Part shown: one piece after another, positions 1 to 5,119 of the stretch
Layout: each line of letters opens with the position of its first letter
How positions within the stretch are numbered: position 1 is the stretch's first letter
Made by a program: the position numbers and the translations under genes
The notes under the pieces: model-generated
The model's database searches: none
Seen by the model: the letters and a program-made list of their open reading frames with translations, nothing else
What the model was told of the DNA's origin: nothing
NCBI GenBank assembly: GCA_017395275.1
Contig: JAFPVN010000195.1
Span: forward strand, 1 to 5,119
Length of the DNA: 5,119 bases
DNA from: Candidatus Methanomethylophilaceae archaeon
GTDB lineage: Archaea; Thermoplasmatota; Thermoplasmata; Methanomassiliicoccales; Methanomethylophilaceae
Direction: 5' to 3'

Positions 1-39
1 AAGCTCACTCCCCTCGTCAAGGCGTCAGAGCTGTTATGA
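1..39 (+). CDS. 3' end of an unidentified upstream gene (partial)
   Basis: Reading frame 1 is open from the window edge and ends in TGA at 37-39, giving the tail KLTPLVKASELL. The stop overlaps the ATG of the next gene (36-38) as ATGA, a common arrangement of translationally coupled genes in archaeal operons, which is the main reason to believe this frame. Only 12 residues are visible, so no function can be assigned. The other two forward frames are also open here, so the call rests on the ATGA overlap alone. Confidence 0.45.
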   Translation, partial: KLTPLVKASELL

Positions 40-566
40 TCACCCCCGAGAAGGACTGCAGGCTCTGCGGCCTCTGCGAAGGGAGGACCAACATCGTCCT
101 CCCCGACGGGGACCCCGGTTCCAGGGTGGTGTTCGTGGGAGAGGGTCCCGGCGAAAACGAGGACCTCCAGGGAAGACCGTTCGTGGGCAAGTCCGGGAAG
201 ATACTGGAGGACGCCATGGCCGAGGCCGGATTCGGCCGTTCGCAGGTCCTGATAACCAACACGGTCAAGTGCAGGCCGCCGGGCAACCGCGACCCCAGAC
301 CGGAGGAGATGGAGGCCTGCAGGCCCTTCCTCGTATCCGAACTGGAAGGAAGGGCACTGGTCGTCGGACTGGGGAAATCCGCCGTCCGCGACCTCATGGG
401 ATTCGACGGGAAGATGGCCGAGGTGACCAACAGGGTGACGGAGATCGACATCGGATGTACCAGGGTCAACTTCCTCCCCACGTACCATCCCGCCGCCACG
501 ATCTACAACAGGGACGCCCGCGCGGCGCTCAAGGACGCCATGCGCATCGTCAAGGAATATCTCTGA
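36..566 (+). CDS. Family 4 (type-4, [4Fe-4S]) uracil-DNA glycosylase
   Basis: This enzyme removes uracil from DNA, which arises by cytosine deamination or dUTP misincorporation, and so starts base-excision repair in the cytoplasm. The 176-residue protein shows the family 4 pattern. Four cysteines sit where the iron-sulfur ligands are expected: C8 and C11 (CRLCGLCEGRTN), C79 (NTVKCRPPGNRDP) and C95 (EACRPFL). The uracil-pocket motif GEGPGENED is at 35-43, followed by GRPFVGKSG with the stacking Phe at 49. The late motif TYHPAATIYN carries H151. A third N-terminal cysteine, C14, is extra. The protein is somewhat shorter than bacterial members of about 200 residues, mainly at the C terminus. ATG 36 is chosen because it overlaps the upstream stop (ATGA) and leaves a normal short lead before the first cysteine; no strong Shine-Dalgarno is visible, which fits coupling. 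The fold and motifs are clear; substrate range within the UDG superfamily is inferred. Confidence 0.93.
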   Translation: MITPEKDCRLCGLCEGRTNIVLPDGDPGSRVVFVGEGPGENEDLQGRPFVGKSGKILEDAMAEAGFGRSQVLITNTVKCRPPGNRDPRPEEMEACRPFLVSELEGRALVVGLGKSAVRDLMGFDGKMAEVTNRVTEIDIGCTRVNFLPTYHPAATIYNRDARAALKDAMRIVKEYL

Positions 567-639
567 CACATCTGGCACATCATATCCCGTGGCTGCGGTC
601 CCAGGCATCCGGCCCCCTTCTCCTCTATATAGAATACAC

Positions 640-660
640 GCGCGCTCCCGCGCTGTTTTA
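640..660 (+). terminator. Possible weak terminator-like hairpin plus T run after the glycosylase gene
   Basis: A 5-bp all-GC stem, GCGCG (640-644) pairing with CGCGC (649-653) around loop CTCC, is followed directly by TGTTTTA. It sits about 75 bases after the glycosylase stop. Archaeal termination depends mainly on T-rich tracts and the tract here is short, so this could equally be chance in GC-rich DNA. The T run also forms part of a TATA-like element. Confidence 0.2.
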
Positions 661-677
661 AATACCCGTATAAATAT
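656..677 (+). promoter_or_regulatory. Probable archaeal TATA-box promoter for smc-scpA
   Basis: Two AT-rich octamer-like elements, TTTTAAATA (656-664) and TATAAATAT (669-677), stand out in a GC-rich intergenic region. Archaeal TATA boxes lie about 25 bases before the transcription start, which would put starts near 686 or 699 and give an smc leader of about 80-95 bases. A further candidate, TATATAG at 626-632, lies upstream. No clear purine-rich BRE is visible immediately before either element, so which one is used is uncertain. Confidence 0.55.
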
Positions 678-760
678 ACTCAATCGCTCTATGAGCATGG
701 GATGCAAACAGAGGTCAGTGTCGATTACGGAACGACAGTATCGACGGACCCGTAAACGTC

Positions 761-772
761 CCCCCGCGGGGG
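761..772. repeat. 12-bp perfect palindrome covering the smc ribosome binding site
   Basis: CCCCCGCGGGGG is its own reverse complement. Its right half (GGGGG, 768-772) is also the best Shine-Dalgarno candidate for smc. As RNA it could fold into a 4-bp C-G stem with a four-base loop and partly hide that site; as DNA it could be a dyad-symmetric protein site. The palindrome is seen directly; both roles are inference. Confidence 0.5.
768..772 (+). promoter_or_regulatory. Ribosome binding site that decides the smc start
   Basis: GGGGG at 768-772 (GGGGGATT in context) is a partial match to the anti-Shine-Dalgarno complement. It lies 7 bases before GTG 780 but only 1 base before TTG 774, so it favours GTG 780 as the start. 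It overlaps the 761-772 palindrome. Confidence 0.45.
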
Positions 773-779
773 ATTGGAT

Positions 780-3700
780 GTGTATTTGAAACAAGTCGAA
801 ATGGAGAACTTCAAATCCTTCGGAGGAAAGATGACCATTCCTCTGATGGAAGGCTACCTGGCAGTCACCGGACCCAACGGATCCGGGAAATCGAACATCA
901 CCGACGCTATTCTCTTCGTCCTCGGACCGAAGAGTTCCAAGGCAATGCGTGCGGGGAAACTCACCGACCTCATATTCGACGGCGGCAAGACCAAGAACCG
1001 CGCCGATTTCACCAAGGTGTCCCTGGTGTTCGACAACACGGACCGTATCCTCCCGTGGAACGACGACGAGGTACGCCTGACGCGTCTCGTGAGGCTTGCA
1101 TCCAACGGAGCGGACTACAGCTCATACTTCTACATCAACGACCAGAAGTCGTCCATGACAGAGTTCGACAGCCTCCTCTCTAGGGCGAGGATCAGCGCGG
1201 ACGGCTACAACCTCGTCCAGCAGGGAGACGTCACCCGCATCGTGCAGATGAGCTCCATGGACAGGAGACGCATCCTCGACGGCATCTCGGGGATCGCCAG
1301 CTACGACGCCGACATCAGCAAGTCGGAGCAGGAGAGGGCCTCCGCCCAGACGGACCTGGACAGGATAGACATAATCAAGATCGAACTGGAGCGCCAGCTG
1401 GCCGAACTCGAGAAGGCCATGGAGGACGCCAGGAAGTACAAGCAGATCCAGGAGAGGCAGAGGATGGCCAAGGCGCAGGTGTCGTTCCGCGGTATGGAGG
1501 ACGAGGACGCACAGATCGCCGCACACGAGACCAACATCAACGAGACCGCCGCGGAGGTCGAGAGGTTGGCCCAGCAGAAACAGGAGCTCATCGCCAAGAT
1601 CGACGCATGCCAGGCAAGGATCGAGGAGCTCGAGAGGGAGATTGAGGAGAAGGCCGGCCCCGAGTACAAGAAGTTCAAGGACGACTTCATGCAGAAGCGC
1701 GTCGAGAAGGCCGCCGTAGAGGACAAGCAGGAGCGCCTCGCCGACGACAACGGGGAGCTCTCCGCCAGCATAGAGGCGAACAAGGAGGAGCTGGTCGAGA
1801 CCGAGAAGGAGATCGCCACCCTCACCAACACGATCAACGAGAACAATATGGCCCTCGACGGGCTCAAGACCGAGAAGACCGAGGTCGACGGAGAGATCAA
1901 GAGGATCAACTCCGAGCTCTCCTCCAAGGGAGGCGAGCACCAGCAGCTCCAGGACAAGCTCACCGCATTGGAGCCCAAGATCGACCAGGAGGACCAGAGG
2001 CACGCCGCCATCGTCGCCGAGGTCGCCACCCTCGATGCCAAGCGCGCGGAGCTCTCGCGCACCCTCGCCGACGCGGAGGAGGACGTCAACAACGCCAACT
2101 TCGAGATCAAGGACCTCGAGTGGAGGGTCAACGGGATCAGGCAGAACGAGAAGGACAACGGTTCCGAGGCGATCACCCAGAGGCTCCTGGCCAAGCAGAA
2201 GGAGCTCCAGGACAAGGAGCGCCAGGAGAACGACCTCATGGACGCCGCCCAGAGGCTGGGCAACGAGTACAACAGGCTCAACGCCGAGAAGAAGGCCGAG
2301 GACCGCGTCCGCGGAAACGAGGCCGTCAGGTTCGTCCTCGAGCTCAGGGACATGAGGAAGATCCAGGGCATCCACGGCACCATCGCGGAGCTGGGGAGCG
2401 TCGAGAAGGAGTATGACCTCGCCATGTCCGTTGCGGCCGGAGGGAAGATGCAGGCGGTCGTCGTCGACGACGACGCCGTCGGTGCGGAGGTGCTCGCGGC
2501 AGTCAAGAAGGCGGATGTCGGACGTGTCACCGTCCTCCCGCTCAACAAGATGATGCTGGGCAAGCCCCGCGGACCCGCCATCCTCGCGGCCAAGAACCTC
2601 GAGGGATTCGCGTTGGACCTCATCGAGTTCGACGAGAAGTACCGCAACGCGTTCTGGTACGTCTTCGGCGACACCGTCATCGCCCGCACCATGGACCAGG
2701 CCAGGGCCAACATGGGAGGCGTCAGGATGGCCACGATGGGCGGGGAGCTCATCGAGGCATCGGGAGCCATGTCTGGAGGTTCCACCAAGCAGTTCCAGTT
2801 CAAGTTCGGCGCCGCCTCCTCGGGCAAGCTGGAGGAGGCCGCGGCCAAGTACCACCAGGCCAACGACGCCCTCGAGGCGCTGCGCAACGAGATGAAGGAC
2901 ATCCGCGCGCAGATCAGGGCCATCGACGACGAGCTGAGGAGCGCCCAGGGCGCCAACGCAGACGTCCAGGGAGAACTGGCCAGGCTGGAGTCCCAGCTGA
3001 AGGAGGCCAGGGGAGTCAAGGCACGCAGGGAGCAGGTCCAGTCTGAGAGCAGCAAGGCCTACAACGAGGTTGTCGAGAAGTACAAGACGAAATCGAAGGA
3101 GCAGACCGATTCCGAGGCCAAGCTGAAGGAGATGAGGGACAGCAGGACCGCCATACGCGAGCGCATCGCGCAGATCGCGCCCGCGGAGCTCCAGAACGCC
3201 ATACAGGCCGCAAGGGACAAGTCATACGAGCTCCAGACCAAGATCTCCGAGATCGTTGATTCCAACGCATCGCTCAACTCCGAGCTCTCGGGAAAGAAAT
3301 ACCAGAAGGAGCAGCTGGAGGACGAGATCTCCGAGGACACAGCCAAGATCGAGTCCAACGACAGGCAGATCGAGGAGATGCAAGATCAGATCACCAAGCT
3401 GGATGTGGAGATTGGGGCCATCGACAAGATCATCAAGGAGATGGAGTCCGGAATGAAGGACCTCCAGAAGGAGAAGGACGACGAGGTCGAGCGCAAGCAT
3501 GACATAGACCTCGAGAGGTCCAACGTCGCCAACAACATCACCGCCAAGAACGGTCTCATCGACAGCCTGAGGACGCAGATAGACATCTGCAAGGGCCGCA
3601 GGAAGGAGTACGAGGAGGAGGCCAAGACGGTGGACTTCGAGGTCGAGCGCCCGCTGCCGACCATGGAGGAGCTCAGCCGCACGCTCAGGAGCTGCGAGTC

Positions 3701-4370
3701 CCAGCTGGCGAAGTTGGGAGACGTCAACCTCAACGCCATCGAGGACTACGACAACAAGAAGGCGAGGTACGACGACATCAACGTCAAGGTAGCCACGCTC
3801 GAAGCGAGGATCAAGGACCTCAACAAGCTGATGGAGAAGCTGAATGCCGAGAAGAAGGGATTGTTCATGAAGACCTACGAGGGCATAGACGTCAACTTCA
3901 GGGCGATCTACTCCCAGCTCTCCGGAGGAGGCGAGGCGTTCATGAACCTCGAGAACGAGGACGATCCCTTCGAGGGCGGACTGCTGATCAACGCCAAGCC
4001 CAAGAACGGCAAGCTGCTGAGGCTGGAGGCACTCTCCGGAGGAGAGAAGTCCCTCACCGCGCTGGCGTTCATCTTCGCCATACAGGAGTCGCAGCCGTCG
4101 CCGTTCTACGTTCTCGACGAGGTCGACATGTTCCTGGACGCGGTCAACGCCGAGATGGTCGCGAAGCGCATCAAGGAGAGCGCCGCGAAGGTGCAGTTCA
4201 TACAGGTCTCGCTGAGGAAGGTCACGCTGGCACAGGCGGAGCACCTCATCGGTGTGACCAGGCAGCCCAATGGGATAAGCAAAGTGATTATACAGCCGGA
4301 CTTCGCCGAAGTATCTCAATACGAGAACGAGGCGAAGGCCGCCAAGGCCGAAGGAGACGAAGGCCAATAA
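780..4370 (+). CDS. smc: Chromosome segregation ATPase SMC
   Basis: SMC dimerises through its hinge and, with the kleisin ScpA (and usually ScpB), forms an ATP-driven ring that compacts and helps segregate the chromosome. From GTG 780 the protein has 1196 residues, the usual length. The N-terminal head has Walker A GPNGSGKS (31-38), an arginine-finger candidate R57 in AMRAGKLTDLIF, and the Q-loop at Q147 (YNLVQQGD). A Glu/Lys-rich coiled coil spans about 170-525. The hinge domain lies at about 530-667 and ends in GGELIEASGAMSGG with conserved glycines. The return coil runs to about 1010. The C-terminal head has LSGGGEA (1047), ABC signature LSGGEKS (1085-1091), Walker B with D1113 and catalytic E1114 (YVLDEVD), and the archaeal-style VSLRKVTLAQAEHLIGVT. 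All ATPase residues are present. TTG 774 would add two residues, but homologues begin MYLK/MHLK and the Shine-Dalgarno spacing fits GTG. scpA follows after 12 bases. Confidence 0.97.
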   Translation: MYLKQVEMENFKSFGGKMTIPLMEGYLAVTGPNGSGKSNITDAILFVLGPKSSKAMRAGKLTDLIFDGGKTKNRADFTKVSLVFDNTDRILPWNDDEVRLTRLVRLASNGADYSSYFYINDQKSSMTEFDSLLSRARISADGYNLVQQGDVTRIVQMSSMDRRRILDGISGIASYDADISKSEQERASAQTDLDRIDIIKIELERQLAELEKAMEDARKYKQIQERQRMAKAQVSFRGMEDEDAQIAAHETNINETAAEVERLAQQKQELIAKIDACQARIEELEREIEEKAGPEYKKFKDDFMQKRVEKAAVEDKQERLADDNGELSASIEANKEELVETEKEIATLTNTINENNMALDGLKTEKTEVDGEIKRINSELSSKGGEHQQLQDKLTALEPKIDQEDQRHAAIVAEVATLDAKRAELSRTLADAEEDVNNANFEIKDLEWRVNGIRQNEKDNGSEAITQRLLAKQKELQDKERQENDLMDAAQRLGNEYNRLNAEKKAEDRVRGNEAVRFVLELRDMRKIQGIHGTIAELGSVEKEYDLAMSVAAGGKMQAVVVDDDAVGAEVLAAVKKADVGRVTVLPLNKMMLGKPRGPAILAAKNLEGFALDLIEFDEKYRNAFWYVFGDTVIARTMDQARANMGGVRMATMGGELIEASGAMSGGSTKQFQFKFGAASSGKLEEAAAKYHQANDALEALRNEMKDIRAQIRAIDDELRSAQGANADVQGELARLESQLKEARGVKARREQVQSESSKAYNEVVEKYKTKSKEQTDSEAKLKEMRDSRTAIRERIAQIAPAELQNAIQAARDKSYELQTKISEIVDSNASLNSELSGKKYQKEQLEDEISEDTAKIESNDRQIEEMQDQITKLDVEIGAIDKIIKEMESGMKDLQKEKDDEVERKHDIDLERSNVANNITAKNGLIDSLRTQIDICKGRRKEYEEEAKTVDFEVERPLPTMEELSRTLRSCESQLAKLGDVNLNAIEDYDNKKARYDDINVKVATLEARIKDLNKLMEKLNAEKKGLFMKTYEGIDVNFRAIYSQLSGGGEAFMNLENEDDPFEGGLLINAKPKNGKLLRLEALSGGEKSLTALAFIFAIQESQPSPFYVLDEVDMFLDAVNAEMVAKRIKESAAKVQFIQVSLRKVTLAQAEHLIGVTRQPNGISKVIIQPDFAEVSQYENEAKAAKAEGDEGQ

Positions 4371-4379
4371 GGATGTGAT
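4371..4379 (+). promoter_or_regulatory. scpA ribosome binding site in the smc-scpA gap
   Basis: GGATGTGAT differs by one base from the anti-Shine-Dalgarno complement GGAGGTGAT. It begins directly after the smc TAA; its GGATG core is 7 bases before ATG 4383. This supports ATG 4383 as the scpA start and translation from a shared smc-scpA transcript. A second, weaker GGGGA (4389-4393) could serve an internal in-frame ATG at 4401. Confidence 0.6.
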
Positions 4380-4382
4380 TGA

Positions 4383-4955
4383 ATGGATGGGGAAACACAC
4401 ATGGTAAACGCCGAGGCGCTGGACCAGCATCTGCTGTTTCACAAGGCGCTGATAGACGACGCCGACGATGCGAGCAGGATCGACCGCTACAGGGAGCTCC
4501 TGGCCACCGACACCGAAGGCGAGAGGATGCTGAATCCGATAGACGAGTCCATAAGGGCCGCGTTCAGCTTGGTGCTGGAGCACGACATGGACCCGTGGGC
4601 GATCAACCTCGAGGAGTTCGTTAGGATCTACAGCAAGAGGGTCCAGAACAGCGAGTTCGACATGATCGTCGCCGGAAAGCTCGTGCACATGGCATGGAGG
4701 ATCCTGAGGATGCAGTCCGACGCGGCCGTCCTCAGCAGCGAGGAGCCCGAGCCCCTCGTGGGATTCGACGAGGGATTCGACGAGTTCCCGATGGATGACG
4801 AGGATGCGCTGTACAAGCCCGACATCAGGTTCGAGGCGGTATCCTACAGGTCGCCCATAGGCCGGTCACGGTCATGGAGCTGCTGGACGCCTTCGAGGAG
4901 GCGCGCGAGGAGATGGCCATTTCCGCCGAGAGGGAGCGCGTCCGCCAGGAGCTGA
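4383..4955 (+). CDS. scpA: ScpA kleisin, N-terminal and middle part; frame broken near 4860
   Basis: ScpA is the kleisin that bridges the SMC heads and recruits ScpB in the prokaryotic condensin complex. In this frame residues 1 to about 159 are ScpA-like: an N-terminal helical region (DQHLLFHKALIDDADDASRI), DPWAINLEEF at 70-79, a helix with FDMIVAGKLVHMAWRILRMQSD ending at 113, then an acidic linker. After about residue 160 the frame turns into Ser/Arg/Trp/Cys-rich sequence and stops at TGA 4953-4955. That tail is unlike any kleisin, whereas frame 2 continues the family pattern from 4862. The natural protein is therefore probably the first part joined to the next entry, and the last 31 or so codons here are not real. 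Start ATG 4383 has a near-consensus Shine-Dalgarno; ATG 4401, six codons later, is the alternative. The gene lies 12 bases after smc. Confidence 0.85.
   Translation: MDGETHMVNAEALDQHLLFHKALIDDADDASRIDRYRELLATDTEGERMLNPIDESIRAAFSLVLEHDMDPWAINLEEFVRIYSKRVQNSEFDMIVAGKLVHMAWRILRMQSDAAVLSSEEPEPLVGFDEGFDEFPMDDEDALYKPDIRFEAVSYRSPIGRSRSWSCWTPSRRRARRWPFPPRGSASARS
4761..4784 (+). repeat. Perfect 12-bp tandem duplication in the scpA linker
   Basis: GGATTCGACGAG occurs twice back to back (4761-4772 and 4773-4784), encoding GFDEGFDE. The unit is a multiple of three, so copy-number change keeps frame. It lies in the acidic, probably disordered linker between the N-terminal domain and the MELLDAFEEA helix, where length variation should be tolerated. 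Confidence 0.85.
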
Positions 4956-5119
4956 AGGCCAAGGAGCCCAGGAAGTTCGACAACAAGGCCCACGACGAGG
5001 ACGACGAGCAGGACGTGGAGAAGGTATGGCAGAGGATCAGGGACCTGGGAACGGGTGCCTTCAGGCTGTCGGAGCTGTACACCGACGACATGAGGAACAA
5101 CATCACAGTGTTCGTCTCC
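4862..5119 (+). CDS. scpA: ScpA continuation in the shifted frame (partial, runs off window)
   Basis: Frame 2 is open from about 4799 to the window end, and from 4862 it encodes PVTVMELLDAFEEAREEMA, the conserved helix that follows the linker in ScpA proteins. A charged segment follows (KAKEPRKFDNKAHDEDDEQ), then DVEKVWQRIRDLG and LYTDDMRNNITVFVS, which resemble the start of the C-terminal winged-helix domain that binds an SMC head. The visible part is 86 codons. The gene needs some tens more beyond the edge. There is no convincing start in this frame: frame 2 has a stop near 4795, and the first ATG (4874) lies inside the conserved helix without a Shine-Dalgarno. This is therefore the 3' part of the same scpA gene, not a separate one. 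It could mark a true pseudogene, but a one-base sequence error is more likely. Confidence 0.8.

Larger units (their letters stand above)
691..779 (+). other. smc 5' leader with interlocking inverted repeats
   Basis: Between the predicted transcription start and the smc start lie several short complementary segments. GTCGAT (720-725) pairs with ATCGAC (740-745). TTACGG (725-730) pairs with CCGTAA (750-755). Because the second pair straddles the first, the two could form a pseudoknot (sharing base 725) or alternative hairpins. Smaller alternatives include GGAC (746-749) with GTCC (758-761). The leader also contains a 32-codon ORF (691-789) that runs past the smc start. The sequence matches no riboswitch that I recognise. 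Confidence 0.3.

Noticed and set aside
17..499. Antisense ORF opposite the uracil-DNA glycosylase
   Set aside because: The sense frame carries all family 4 motifs; the antisense product is Ser/Pro-rich and featureless.
567..779. tRNA, small RNA gene or CRISPR in the intergenic region
   Set aside because: No cloverleaf, T-arm-like sequence or spaced direct repeats were found; only short inverted repeats and AT-rich promoter-like elements are visible.
2035..2416. Forward out-of-frame ORFs (Arg/Ser/Thr-rich) inside smc
   Set aside because: They are +1/+2 shadows of the coiled-coil reading frame without ribosome binding sites or homology.
1122..2855. Long antisense ORF (577 codons) opposite smc
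   Set aside because: It lies opposite the coiled coil and is dominated by Leu, Val, Gly and Asp, as expected from reading GAG/AAG/GAC-rich codons in reverse. It shows no domain, and smc on the + strand is unambiguous.
1301..3055. Second long antisense ORF (584 codons) in another frame
   Set aside because: Its Ser/Ala/Leu-rich low-complexity translation mirrors smc codon bias; there are no motifs and it overlaps a certain gene.
774..4370. Rad50/SbcC or MukB instead of SMC
   Set aside because: The central domain is an SMC hinge with conserved glycines rather than a CxxC zinc hook, and the neighbour is scpA rather than mre11 or mukEF.
3222..4688. Antisense ORF (488 codons) spanning the end of smc, the gap and scpA
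   Set aside because: It covers two well-supported sense genes and reads as Leu/Val/Asp-rich reverse complement with no recognisable family.
4850..4865. Programmed -1 ribosomal frameshift in scpA
   Set aside because: No X XXY YYZ slippery heptamer is present at the junction and no obvious downstream stem or pseudoknot stands out; an indel in the sequence or the genome explains the break more simply.

Overview
The window looks like chromosomal core DNA from a methanogenic euryarchaeon, most likely of the order Methanomassiliicoccales (rumen, gut or sediment relatives of Methanomethylophilus). This rests on the archaeal-type SMC and ScpA sequences, AT-rich TATA-like promoter elements in otherwise GC-rich DNA, and heavy use of AGG arginine codons. 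The placement comes from recognising the proteins, not from a database search. All genes are on the + strand, and I see no mobile element, CRISPR array, tRNA or rRNA.

Layout. Positions 1-39 hold the last codons of an upstream gene whose TGA overlaps the next ATG (ATGA). Positions 36-566 encode a family 4 iron-sulfur uracil-DNA glycosylase. Positions 567-779 are the main intergenic region. It contains a small GC hairpin followed by T residues, TATA-like promoter elements, and a leader with interlocking inverted repeats and a palindrome over the ribosome binding site. Positions 780-4370 encode a full-length SMC ATPase, most probably starting at GTG 780 rather than TTG 774. After a 12-base gap comes scpA, the kleisin partner of SMC. 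It starts at 4383 and is interrupted by a frameshift near 4856-4862. The homologous reading continues in another frame to the window end, where the gene is cut off.

Function. SMC and ScpA form the core of the prokaryotic condensin-like complex that organises and helps segregate the chromosome. Their tight spacing suggests cotranscription and matched synthesis; scpB may follow outside the window. The glycosylase is a housekeeping base-excision repair enzyme and appears to belong to a separate, upstream transcription unit.

I do not see a new biological system here. The points most worth checking are the scpA frameshift and the structured, possibly uORF-containing smc leader. The long antisense ORFs inside smc are side effects of coiled-coil codon composition.
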